Assembly (NCBI GenBank): GCA_016195765.1
Contig: JACPYZ010000090.1
Coordinates: forward strand, 1-9,162
Direction of reading: 5' to 3'
DNA from: Candidatus Curtissbacteria bacterium
Lineage (GTDB): Bacteria; Patescibacteriota; Microgenomatia; Curtissbacterales; GWA2-41-24
DNA: 9,162 nucleotides
A model generated the notes under the pieces. That model saw nothing but the letters and a program-made list of their open reading frames with translations, searched no databases and was not told the origin of the DNA. Position numbers and translations under genes: made by a program. Below are positions 1-7,051 of this stretch, one piece after another; position 1 is the first letter of the stretch; every line of letters starts with the position of its first letter.

Positions 1-1
1 A

Positions 2-1840
2 TACAGTGGGTTTTATATTGCATGGTTGGAATGGAATACGATTGTAAATGCGGCTCTATGGTTGCCTCTTATCCTATTGTCAATCTTTAAATTTTTTGAA
101 AATGGGAAAGTAAAATGGTTTTTACTTTTAACTCTGGCGCTAACTCAAACGGTCTTTGCGGGTCACACTCAAACAACTATGTATGTATTTACAGCATCCA
201 TAATTTATTTAGGCTTCGCTTATTCAGATGTTAAAAATACAAAAAGATTATTCTTTTTAACAATTGCTTACATACTGGCATTCTTAGTTGTACTCCCCCA
301 AATTGTACCTGCTTTTGAGTTTATTAATCGCTCGGCAAGAACAATCGACCAGGGTTATTTTCCAGGCAGAGAAGATTGGTTCATACCGATTCAGAATCTA
401 GTTCAAATGATGGTACCAGATTACTTTGGAAATCCGACAACCTACAACTATTGGGGTGTATGGAACTACGGAGAGTTTGTCAGTTTTGCAGGACTAACAA
501 CAATCTATTTTGTCTTAATATCTTTGTTCCGAAAAAAAATAAAACCATATCTTTTTTTGATCACACTTTTACTATTTAGCTTGGTGCTTGCCGTTAAAAA
601 TCCTTTATCAGTTTTGCCTTATACTTTAAATTTACCCCTGGTCTCGACTCTCCAACCTTCAAGAATTATCTTTCTGATAGATTTTGCTCTTTGTGCACTT
701 GGCGCGTTCGGTTTACAAATCTTCTTAACAAAGAAAGAAAATTTAAAAAACAGCGGAATTGCTCTAGGTATTTTTATCTCTGTACTGATCCTGGGTGTAT
801 TTACATACTCGGTAAAGAATATTTTTCCTCTGGTTGCTGGTCTTGATACTCAAAACATAGCGCTACGCAATTTATTTGTACCAATTGTCTCATCAGGAGC
901 AATTTTATCCGTAGTGCTCGCAAGCAATTTTATTAAAAAGAGAAATGTTTTGGCATTAGTTTTCTTATTGCTTGTAATGTCGGAACTTTTCAGATTTTCC
1001 AATAAATTTCTACCATTCACAAAAGAAAGTCTGATATATCCAAAAACGGAAATAGTGAACATCTTGGCTTCTCAGAATGAACCTTTCAGGATTATAACCA
1101 CAGACAGAAGAATCATGCACCCTAATATTTCCGGAGTCTATGGAATCGAATCAATTGATGGATTTGACCCTCTATATTTAAAAAGTTATGGTCAATTCGT
1201 TTCATCTTGGCAGGGCAACAAATATACAGATAAAAGTAACTCATTCAACAGGATAATAACTCCGAGCAAAATTGATGGTCCAATTATTAACCTTTTAAAT
1301 ACTAAATACGTTCTATCCTTTGACACTATTAACGTTCCTGGATTTGAAAAGGTTCAACAAGAAGGACAAACCATGCTTTATAAAAATAACAATGCGCTGC
1401 CGCGATTATATTTTGTCAGTAGCATCGTAAAAACTTCTCCGGAAGAAGAGTTCAATAAGTTGCTTGAAAAAGGTTTTATTGAAAAAAACGCGACATCGCA
1501 AGAAACTGAATTCACTTCACCTGACAGTATGAGCGCGATCACAATCAAAAATTACAAAGACAACTATTTAAAGTCTGAGGTAAATACGAATGTGCCTAAA
1601 CCTCTTATCCTAAGCAATGTTTACTACCCTGGCTGGAAAGCCTTTGTAGATAACCGGCAAGTGCAAATCTATAAAGTAGATTCAATACTGCAGGCAATCA
1701 TTGTTCCGGCAGGAAGCCACACTATTGAGTTCATCTATTCAGATAGAAATTACCAAGTCAGCTTTGTAGGCAGCTTTTTTGGAATATTGGCAATCGTTCT
1801 TGTATCATTCTATTTATGGTTCAAACCGTCTCGGTCGTAA
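2..1840 (+). CDS. YfhO-like polytopic membrane protein, 3' part (5' end outside window)
   Basis: The frame is open to the left edge. A TTG at 26 could be read as a start, but the upstream codons (Y-S-G-F-Y-I-A-W) continue the protein, so this is a fragment of about 612 residues with its N-terminus missing. It begins with many hydrophobic membrane segments. A 'LQPSRIIFLIDFALCALGAF' stretch near residue 220 resembles the conserved P-x-R-hydrophobic segment of the YfhO family. A soluble domain of about 240 residues follows, then a 'YYPGWKAFVD' motif, a beta-rich 'VPAGSHTIEF' segment and one last membrane helix ending K-P-S-R-S. YfhO proteins are GT-C-like membrane proteins linked in Firmicutes to glycosylation of wall polymers. 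A role here in moving sugars onto an extracellular glycan is inferred. It overlaps the next glycosyltransferase gene by 25 nt, suggesting one transcript. Substrate unknown. Confidence 0.85.
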   Translation, partial: YSGFYIAWLEWNTIVNAALWLPLILLSIFKFFENGKVKWFLLLTLALTQTVFAGHTQTTMYVFTASIIYLGFAYSDVKNTKRLFFLTIAYILAFLVVLPQIVPAFEFINRSARTIDQGYFPGREDWFIPIQNLVQMMVPDYFGNPTTYNYWGVWNYGEFVSFAGLTTIYFVLISLFRKKIKPYLFLITLLLFSLVLAVKNPLSVLPYTLNLPLVSTLQPSRIIFLIDFALCALGAFGLQIFLTKKENLKNSGIALGIFISVLILGVFTYSVKNIFPLVAGLDTQNIALRNLFVPIVSSGAILSVVLASNFIKKRNVLALVFLLLVMSELFRFSNKFLPFTKESLIYPKTEIVNILASQNEPFRIITTDRRIMHPNISGVYGIESIDGFDPLYLKSYGQFVSSWQGNKYTDKSNSFNRIITPSKIDGPIINLLNTKYVLSFDTINVPGFEKVQQEGQTMLYKNNNALPRLYFVSSIVKTSPEEEFNKLLEKGFIEKNATSQETEFTSPDSMSAITIKNYKDNYLKSEVNTNVPKPLILSNVYYPGWKAFVDNRQVQIYKVDSILQAIIVPAGSHTIEFIYSDRNYQVSFVGSFFGILAIVLVSFYLWFKPSRS

Positions 1841-2739
1841 TCCCAAACTACAACGGTCGGGCAATACTCGAAAAAAATCTACCGTACGTTTTAAGTAACT
1901 GTATAGATTGTGAAGTTATTGTGGTAGACGATGGATCAACCGATGAGTCTGTGGAGTTTTTAAAAAACAATTTTAAAAATGTAAACTTAATTACCCAGCA
2001 AAAGAACCATGGCTTTGCTTACACTGTAAATAATGGTGTCAGCCACGCAAAAGGTGATTTAGTCTTACTACTCAATTCAGACACTGCACCTAGAAAAGGT
2101 TTTCTAAAGTATTTAAAAGATCATTTCATAAATAACCCAGACCTATTTGCAGTGGGTATCGCAGACGATAGCCATGAAAGCGGAAAAATAATTGTGAAAG
2201 GTAGGGGAGGAGCAACATTTAAAAAAGGCTTTTTCCAACATTACGCTTTGCCTCCTACAAGCGGTAAAACGCTTTGGGTGTCCGGTGGGTCAGGCCTTTA
2301 TGACAGAAAAAAATTCCTCAAACTACATGGTTTTGACACAGTTTACAGGCCGTTCTACTGGGAGGATATTGATCTTTCTTACAGGGCTCAAAAAAGAGGG
2401 TTCCAGTGCGTTTTTGAATCAAAGTCAAAAGTTGATCATTACCATGAGGAAGGAGCCATTAAAAAAACACGAGGAGAAGATTATATACAAACTATTTCCT
2501 ACAAAAATCAGTTTATTTTTGTTTGGAAAAACATTACAGATCCAGAATATGTGCTGAAACATCTACTTTATTTACCTATACATCTAAGCTCAAGCCTAAT
2601 CAAAGGGGACTGGGCTTTTGTAAAAGGCTTTTTTAAGGCTGCTTTACAAATTCCGGAATTAATCATAAACTACGACCAAGATTCTGAGCAAAATAATAAA
2701 TCTGATCGCCAAATCCTGAATGAATTCCAAAAAAAATAA
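1816..2739 (+). CDS. Family 2 glycosyltransferase (rhamnosyltransferase-like)
   Basis: A 307-residue GT-A fold glycosyltransferase, a cytoplasmic enzyme expected to transfer a sugar from a nucleotide sugar. The N-terminus has 'VSVVIPNYNG' (5-14). 'VVDDGSTDES' (36-45) is the nucleotide-binding aspartate region. 'LLLNSDT' (84-90) occupies the DxD metal-binding position as N-S-D. 'YWEDIDLSYRA' (181-191) is the ED catalytic-base motif typical of rhamnosyltransferase-like GT2 enzymes, with D184 the likely base. 'VSGGSGLYDR' (155-164) is the usual acceptor-side segment. No transmembrane helix is evident; a short Asn/Gln/Lys-rich tail ends the protein. The ATG lies inside the end of the upstream membrane protein gene (25-nt overlap) and has no Shine-Dalgarno, so translational coupling is likely. 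The tail of the gene overlaps the next GT2 by 20 nt. Donor and acceptor cannot be told from sequence. Confidence 0.93.
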   Translation: MVQTVSVVIPNYNGRAILEKNLPYVLSNCIDCEVIVVDDGSTDESVEFLKNNFKNVNLITQQKNHGFAYTVNNGVSHAKGDLVLLLNSDTAPRKGFLKYLKDHFINNPDLFAVGIADDSHESGKIIVKGRGGATFKKGFFQHYALPPTSGKTLWVSGGSGLYDRKKFLKLHGFDTVYRPFYWEDIDLSYRAQKRGFQCVFESKSKVDHYHEEGAIKKTRGEDYIQTISYKNQFIFVWKNITDPEYVLKHLLYLPIHLSSSLIKGDWAFVKGFFKAALQIPELIINYDQDSEQNNKSDRQILNEFQKK

Positions 2740-3514
2740 TAATATTCTTTGGGATCCAAAAACCCCACCTAAAATCATTGTAGTAATGCCTGCTTACTAT
2801 GCTGAAAAAACTGTCAAGCAAACATTCGATGATCTACCAAAGGATCTTATCTCAGGAGTCATTTTAGTTGATGATGCGTCAAGGGACAAAACTGTTGATG
2901 TTGCAAAGAAATTGGGAATATCTGTTTTTAAGCACGAAAAAAATAAAGGTTATGGTGGCAATCAAAAAACGTGTTACGACCAAGCACTTAAAAGAAACCC
3001 AGACATAATTGTTATGGTCCATCCGGATTATCAGTACGATCCTAAATTGGTCGGTGTACTCTGCGAACCTATCGTGAACGGTAGAGCAGACATTATGCTT
3101 GGAAGCAGAATTCAAAGCCGCAAACAAGCCTTGGCTGGGGGAATGCCCAGATGGAAATACTATTCAAATAGATTCCTCACAATGTTTGAAAATATTGCCC
3201 TAGGAATTAACATGTCAGAGTTTCATTCTGGCTATCGAGCCTACAGGGCAAAATCTCTCAAAAGACTCCCCTTCCACAAATTTTCAGACGACTTCGTTTT
3301 CGATCAAGAAATATTAATTTCCGCAGTTTCTTATGGGTTTACAATTTCCGACACTCCGGTTCCGTGTAAATATTTTCCAGAAGCATCTTCAATAAACTTT
3401 AAAAGATCCGCAACGTATGGGCTTATGACTCTCTGGACCGTGTTTTTGTATCATTTGCACAACCTGGGAATTGTCAAAAGTAGAATGTTTAAGTCTTTAT
3501 CGTCTGAAGCTTAA
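2720..3514 (+). CDS. Family 2 glycosyltransferase (dolichyl-phosphate-sugar synthase-like, soluble)
   Basis: A 264-residue GT2 of the DPM/DPG-synthase-like group. Motifs in order: 'IIVVMPAYYAEKTV' (19-32), 'VILVDDASRDKT' (47-58), 'KNKGYGGNQKTCY' (74-86), 'HPDYQYDP' (101-108) at the metal-binding position, 'GSR' (128-130), 'GGMPRWKYYSNR' (140-151), 'FHSGYRAY' (168-175), 'FSDDFVFDQE' (188-197) and 'EASSINFKRS' (221-230). These match a widespread bacterial and archaeal subfamily annotated as cell-wall or polyprenyl-phosphate glycosyltransferases. Such enzymes typically load a sugar onto a lipid phosphate, which a GT-C membrane enzyme would then use; the YfhO-, PTPS- and GT39-like proteins of this window are candidate users. 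This link is inferred. It has no C-terminal membrane helices, unlike long DPM synthases. The ATG is inside the preceding gene (20-nt overlap). The 3' end overlaps the convergent CoA gene by 26 bp. Confidence 0.93.
   Translation: MNSKKNNNILWDPKTPPKIIVVMPAYYAEKTVKQTFDDLPKDLISGVILVDDASRDKTVDVAKKLGISVFKHEKNKGYGGNQKTCYDQALKRNPDIIVMVHPDYQYDPKLVGVLCEPIVNGRADIMLGSRIQSRKQALAGGMPRWKYYSNRFLTMFENIALGINMSEFHSGYRAYRAKSLKRLPFHKFSDDFVFDQEILISAVSYGFTISDTPVPCKYFPEASSINFKRSATYGLMTLWTVFLYHLHNLGIVKSRMFKSLSSEA
3489..3514. other. Tail-to-tail overlap of two convergent genes (26 bp)
   Basis: The last codons of the GT2 gene (+) and of the CoA fusion gene (-) share 26 bp. Both stops are TAA. There is no intergenic hairpin or T-run, so any terminator would have to lie within the opposite coding sequence, and the 3' ends of the two mRNAs must be complementary. 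Confidence 0.85.
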
Positions 3515-4490
3515 AATCATCAAGGTAATTTGAGAATTTATTTTTGCTACCTTCTGTCACTTCAACGGCGACAACACCTTCGTTAGGTTGACCATAAATA
3601 ATAATAGTTCCAAGGGGCGCCATTAAAACGCACGGCACAACAGCCAAATCTTCTTCTCCATCAACTAAAATCACCTTTGCAAAATGGTTGGTAAAATAAT
3701 CGTGAATTGCCCGGCTTAATTCAATACTTATATCTCCGGCAGGATTAAAGACTTTAACCTTTTGGTCAGTATCAAAGCCTAATTCTGCTAAGTTATTAAA
3801 TCTCATCAATCGTTTTATCTTAAAATCAACTATATAAAGCGCCGCTTTTATGCCGATCTCGTTTAAATTCTTTGACGTCTCGTCACCAACACTGACGATC
3901 TCTCGTTCTTTATAAGAGTCCAAAAGTTCGTCTATTGTAGAAAATAATTTTCCTTGAGGCTTAGCAAATATGCTACGGAGATGGCCACCAATGGTGTAAT
4001 TTTTATTTTCAAATAGTGTCCAATAGTCCTCTCCTTGAACGTTCATCGCACCCTTTTTTACAGCTGAAGAAGATATTCTATTGCCGTTTGCGGCAACAAC
4101 AAAAGGAAATATTACTATCTTGAGTGGCAACAGATTACGCGCATTTCTCTTCTCATTGATCTTTTCAGCCCCATGTCTCGTATCATCTGTGACAAAAATG
4201 GCTTCAATCGATGGGTCATCAGCTGTTGGGCCGTAAAGGTCCTTCAGTTCTACGATTTTTGCACGGGCGGAGTAGTTATTGATAATAAGGTAATCCTCAA
4301 TATCTTTTTTCCTCAGTTCAAAACTATTGGTTAAATTTTTACCCTTATAGCTTCGCGCAAATTCATTGCTTGATATTCCAATGGTCACAAAATCGCTCTT
4401 ACCAAAGGCAAAATCAATAAGCTTCCTATGGCCAAGGTGTAGGTTGTCAAATGTGCCACCAAGTACTGAATTTTTGAAGTCTCTTTGCAT
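3489..4490 (-). CDS. Bifunctional phosphopantetheine adenylyltransferase / DUF359 GTP-dependent dephospho-CoA kinase
   Basis: A 333-residue two-domain protein predicted to carry out the last two steps of CoA synthesis: 4'-phosphopantetheine to dephospho-CoA, then to CoA. The N-terminal domain (about 1-150) is a nucleotidyltransferase of the archaeal/eukaryotic PPAT type. It has 'GGTFDNLHLGH' (11-21, with the HxGH motif at 18-21), 'ELRKKDIEDYL' (58-68) and 'RISSSAVKKG' (138-147, an ISSTxxR-like motif). The C-terminal domain (about 170-333) matches DUF359, the archaeal GTP-dependent dephospho-CoA kinase: 'VSVGDETSKNL' (199-209), 'IVDFKIKR' (220-227), 'NPAGDI' (249-254), 'VDGEEDLAVVP' (276-286) and 'APLGTIIIYGQPNEG' (291-305). 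Key acidic residues are retained in both halves, so both look active. The two domains are usually separate proteins in Archaea, to my knowledge. The ATG has no Shine-Dalgarno. It is divergent from the dihydroorotase gene. Confidence 0.9.
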   Translation of the reverse strand: MQRDFKNSVLGGTFDNLHLGHRKLIDFAFGKSDFVTIGISSNEFARSYKGKNLTNSFELRKKDIEDYLIINNYSARAKIVELKDLYGPTADDPSIEAIFVTDDTRHGAEKINEKRNARNLLPLKIVIFPFVVAANGNRISSSAVKKGAMNVQGEDYWTLFENKNYTIGGHLRSIFAKPQGKLFSTIDELLDSYKEREIVSVGDETSKNLNEIGIKAALYIVDFKIKRLMRFNNLAELGFDTDQKVKVFNPAGDISIELSRAIHDYFTNHFAKVILVDGEEDLAVVPCVLMAPLGTIIIYGQPNEGVVAVEVTEGSKNKFSNYLDDFKLQTIKT

Positions 4491-4576
4491 CGGAATCGTA
4501 ATATTACTCTTATTTTAAATCATTTGCGACAAAGCCCAAATTTTGTTTTAAACCTATTGTGTAATAAAATTCATCC
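4491..4576. promoter_or_regulatory. Divergent intergenic region with promoters for the CoA fusion and dihydroorotase genes
   Basis: This 86-bp gap is the only substantial non-coding DNA in the window, and it separates two ATG starts facing away from each other, so it should hold both promoters. Neither ATG is preceded by a Shine-Dalgarno. Two TTTAAA boxes, at 4514-4519 and 4547-4552, are centred 26.5 nt (minus gene) and 27.5 nt (plus gene) upstream of the respective A of ATG. Bacterial-type -10-like hexamers are also present: TAAAAT at 4565-4570 (+) and TAATAT at 4506-4501 (-). The sequence does not by itself say which set is used. Confidence 0.6.
4543..4570 (+). promoter_or_regulatory. Putative sigma70-type promoter of the dihydroorotase gene, leaderless geometry
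   Basis: A TTGTTT (4543-4548) and a TAAAAT (4565-4570) are separated by 16 bp, a permissible -35/-10 spacing. The -10 hexamer ends 6 nt before the ATG at 4577, so transcription would begin at or next to the start codon and give a leaderless mRNA. This agrees with the missing Shine-Dalgarno. In AT-rich DNA such hexamers arise easily, and a TTTAAA box at 4547-4552 offers a competing archaeal-style reading. Confidence 0.35.
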
Positions 4577-5638
4577 ATGGATACACTTATAAAGTTACCT
4601 GGTTTTGTTGACGTACATGTTCATCTAAGAGAACCGGGTGCCACACAAAAAGAGGATTTTTCAACTGGAACAAAAGCGGCAATTGCAGGGGGTTATACCC
4701 AAGTTCTTGATATGCCCAATAACAATCCACCTACGCTGGACAAGGCTGCGCTGGATAACAAAATTAAACTCGCAACTGGAAAAATTTGGTCAGACCTTGG
4801 GTTCAACTTTGGAGCCTCAGAAAATTCTACAAAATACTTTGATCAAGTAAAAAAAGACGTTTTCGGACTCAAAGTCTACATGAATAGTACGACCGGCAAT
4901 CTCGTAATCACAGAGCGCAAAAAATTAGACCTAATCTTTAGATCCTGGCAAGGCCCATTACCAATCATGGTTCATGCTGAAAATACACTGGGTATCGCAA
5001 TCTCGCTTGCTCAAAAATATAAAAAGAAATTGCACGTCTGCCACATGGTTGCTGACCAAATCGAAATGATTACAAAAGCCAAAAAAAGTGGTTTACAAAT
5101 CACCTGCGAAGTATGCCCTCACCACTTATTCTTAACTCGTGATGACCAGAAGAGTTTAGGAACTTTAGCAATGATGAAACCTCCACTTTTAACAAAAGCC
5201 GAACAAGACAAGCTTTGGGCAAATATCAATAAGATAGATATGATCTCAACAGACCATGCCCATCACACCCTCGAAGAAAAAAAGGATAAGAGAGACGTTA
5301 AGTTTGGAGTACCTGGACTCGAAACCACGCTTCCTCTCATGTTAAATGCAGTATTTGACGGTAAACTATCGCTAGCAAAGCTTATTAACATGTTGTCAAC
5401 AAAAGCTCGAGAAACTTTCATGTTACCTGAGCAGCCAAACACATATGTTTTAGTGGATTTAACCAAAGTTTATAAAATAAAGGACAAAAAGCTATTCACA
5501 AAATGTAATTGGACCCCTTTTGAAAACATGGAGGGAAGAGGAGAAATTAAAAAAGTAGTTCTAAGAGGCAAAACCGTCTTTTCCAACGGAAGTTTTAACA
5601 CCTCTCCCTCTGGAAAAATAATAAAGCCACGTGTTTAA
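4577..5638 (+). CDS. pyrC: Dihydroorotase, CAD-like
   Basis: A 353-residue zinc amidohydrolase that interconverts carbamoyl aspartate and dihydroorotate, the third step of de novo UMP synthesis, in the cytoplasm. Metal ligands are visible: 'DVHVHLREPG' (12-21; H14, H16), K99 in 'GLKVYMNSTTG' (97-107) as the carboxylated bridging lysine, H133 in 'MVHAEN', H156 in 'LHVCHM', and catalytic D226 in 'ISTDHAHHTLEEK' (223-235). 'CEVCPHHLFLT' (177-187), 'GVPGLETTLPLMLNAV' and 'WTPFE' near the C-terminus strongly resemble the dihydroorotase domain of eukaryotic CAD and its stand-alone prokaryotic relatives rather than the short E. coli PyrC. The length is somewhat below classical type I enzymes (about 420). 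An oddity is His at 229, where 'TDHAPH' normally has Pro. No other pyrimidine gene is adjacent. The 3' end overlaps the convergent gene by 4 bp. Confidence 0.93.
   Translation: MDTLIKLPGFVDVHVHLREPGATQKEDFSTGTKAAIAGGYTQVLDMPNNNPPTLDKAALDNKIKLATGKIWSDLGFNFGASENSTKYFDQVKKDVFGLKVYMNSTTGNLVITERKKLDLIFRSWQGPLPIMVHAENTLGIAISLAQKYKKKLHVCHMVADQIEMITKAKKSGLQITCEVCPHHLFLTRDDQKSLGTLAMMKPPLLTKAEQDKLWANINKIDMISTDHAHHTLEEKKDKRDVKFGVPGLETTLPLMLNAVFDGKLSLAKLINMLSTKARETFMLPEQPNTYVLVDLTKVYKIKDKKLFTKCNWTPFENMEGRGEIKKVVLRGKTVFSNGSFNTSPSGKIIKPRV
5635..5638. other. Tail-to-tail stop-codon overlap (4 bp, TTAA)
   Basis: The sequence TTAA at 5635-5638 supplies the TAA stop of the dihydroorotase gene on the plus strand and the TAA stop of the glycosidase-like gene on the minus strand. 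There is no room for a conventional terminator between the two genes. Confidence 0.9.
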
Positions 5639-7038
5639 TTAGACCGTCCTAAACTTTTAAGTGATTTCAGCAAAACTGATAAAAGTGAATCACTGTGTAA
5701 GGTCAACTGAGTTTTTCCAAGTATTTGGTTGCCACTTGCAGCTTCAACAACCAAAGGTACATCGCCGCTTTTTAAACTCTTGATCTTAAATTTAAGGTCC
5801 ATATTTTCCCCTGGATAGACTTTATCACGACTCCAAATAGTGTCGTACACCTCAGCATTTGCTGCGTTAATTTGAAAATTAAAGTTTTCAGATCTTCTCC
5901 ATATTGTGTTGCCAATATTTTTAACACTAATACGAGATTCCTCTGGCAATTTATTTATTAAAGACGTTGGCACTTTTACTTCAAGTTCACCCGCAATGTT
6001 CTCCTTAACAGGATTACCTACAACCTTTTGCAGATTTTTGATTACTTCATGATAATCATAGAATTTTTTCCCAAGCACTTTTTCGTTTGCTTTAAAAGAA
6101 AATGCTTGAAAAGCTCCATCATCGTAGCTAAAAACAAAAGGAGTAACAGCAACAATATCCTCATCTTTCCAAATTTGCTCAAAAGCTATTTTGTAATAAT
6201 CAGCAATCGTGTCTTCGCCGAGTCCAGATTTTGTATCAGACCTTCTCCATCCTGTCTCTGTAATAAAAACTGGAAGATCATGGCTTGTGAAATCTTTAAT
6301 AAAAGAAAGCTCCCATCTGTAACCCAAAATGCTCAGTCGGCCTGTTTTATACGGACTGGCGGAAAAGTCAGGGTTAGGGTACGAATGAGATGCCCAACCA
6401 TCAAGCTTGTTAAATATTCCAGCAACGGATGACTCCATTGTTTGGTAGAAATTTTCAGCTTCAACTGATGTTGTGGATGAAGTTAATGCTAAATCAAGAG
6501 GAGAATTAAGAACAAAAAAATCTTGGCTTTTTGACTTCAGCGCATCTATAGTTTTTGATAGTTCTTTTGCGTAATCTGAAGGATCCGCTGCCCCTCCCCA
6601 CTCCTGAGCATGATTAACCTCATTATAAATTTGCACATACCTATTTTTTGTAGGCCAATATAATTTAGATAAAAAGTCTGCCCAATTGCGAGCATCTTCG
6701 TCTGTAGGTCTTTGCCAGAAACCTCGGCTGTCAAATTTTGTAGCCAGTCTCACAATTGGTATAAGTTTTCGATCGTTTAAATCGTTAAAAACTTTTTGCC
6801 ACCTGTCCACATTCCTTTCATCTTTGAGTATAGTCAAAAGTACATAGCCCCACTGCCCATTGGTGTTAACAAGTTGAGCTGCTTCGTCTACTTCTGCATC
6901 AGGTGAAAGTAAGCCAATGCCAACAATATTATTTTGCGAAGCTTTAGGATCAACTACAGCAAAAGCGTTGGTTGATGTCACCAAAAACAAAGTAATAGAA
7001 ACAATTATCAGTTTTAAAAATTTAATCATTGCCCACAT
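5635..7038 (-). CDS. Secreted glycoside-hydrolase-like protein (clan GH-A TIM barrel) with C-terminal beta-sandwich
   Basis: A 467-residue protein. A hydrophobic segment (about 7-27, ending T-N-A-F-A) looks like a Sec signal peptide with cleavage after residue 27, or an N-terminal anchor. Residues about 35-340 read as a GH5/GH39-like TIM barrel. 'QIYNEVNHAQEW' (136-147) has the Asn-Glu acid/base pair (E140), 'WASHSYPNP' (215-223) is a typical barrel-strand motif, and 'VFITETGWRR' (257-266) has the nucleophile E261. Both catalytic glutamates are present, so hydrolase or transglycosidase activity is plausible; the substrate is unknown. Residues about 350-455 look like an Ig-like domain, with a 'VKNIGNTIWRR' strand (373-383). 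The start may be M4 (base 7029), which gives a more usual MIKFLK signal peptide. It lies 3 bp from the divergent membrane protein gene, suggesting a shared promoter region and a surface-glycan role. Confidence 0.8.
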   Translation of the reverse strand: MWAMIKFLKLIIVSITLFLVTSTNAFAVVDPKASQNNIVGIGLLSPDAEVDEAAQLVNTNGQWGYVLLTILKDERNVDRWQKVFNDLNDRKLIPIVRLATKFDSRGFWQRPTDEDARNWADFLSKLYWPTKNRYVQIYNEVNHAQEWGGAADPSDYAKELSKTIDALKSKSQDFFVLNSPLDLALTSSTTSVEAENFYQTMESSVAGIFNKLDGWASHSYPNPDFSASPYKTGRLSILGYRWELSFIKDFTSHDLPVFITETGWRRSDTKSGLGEDTIADYYKIAFEQIWKDEDIVAVTPFVFSYDDGAFQAFSFKANEKVLGKKFYDYHEVIKNLQKVVGNPVKENIAGELEVKVPTSLINKLPEESRISVKNIGNTIWRRSENFNFQINAANAEVYDTIWSRDKVYPGENMDLKFKIKSLKSGDVPLVVEAASGNQILGKTQLTLHSDSLLSVLLKSLKSLGRSN

Positions 7039-7051
7039 GCTATGCTAGAAT
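7013..7051. promoter_or_regulatory. Compressed divergent promoter region embedded in two coding starts
   Basis: Only 3 bp (7039-7041) separate the two divergent ATGs, so promoter elements must lie inside coding sequence. On the plus strand an extended -10-like TGCTAGAAT (7043-7051) overlaps the ATG at 7042. If used, RNA would start near 7058-7060, at the in-frame GTG codon (7060), making that the real, leaderless start. Alternatively a TTTAAA box (7013-7018) is centred 26.5 nt before the ATG at 7042. On the minus strand TAGCAT (7047-7042) is a weak -10 candidate 12 nt before the ATG at 7029. No clear -35 is seen for either direction. Confidence 0.4.

Noticed and set aside
26..28. TTG at 26 as the start of the YfhO-like gene
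   Set aside because: The same frame is open to base 2 and the upstream codons fit a membrane/loop sequence; the family's N-terminal region is longer, so the gene most likely starts before the window.
376..579. Short plus-strand frame within the YfhO-like gene, and similar small frames at 850-1062 (-), 2285-2557, 4638-4850, 5263-5466 (-) and 6546-6734 (-)
   Set aside because: All lie fully inside well-supported genes in another frame and show no domain or plausible start signal.
2621..2640. A-rich/T-rich stretch (AAAAGGCTTTTTT) as a terminator
   Set aside because: It lies inside the first GT2 gene, the stem is very short and the frame continues through it to a conserved end.
2879..3127. 82-codon open frame on the minus strand
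   Set aside because: Antisense to the motif-rich core of the GT2 gene; no recognisable features in the translation.
6028..6432. 134-codon open frame on the plus strand
   Set aside because: It lies antisense within the conserved glycosidase-like gene, has an odd Cys/Arg/Ser-rich translation with no domain pattern, and is a shadow of the real frame.
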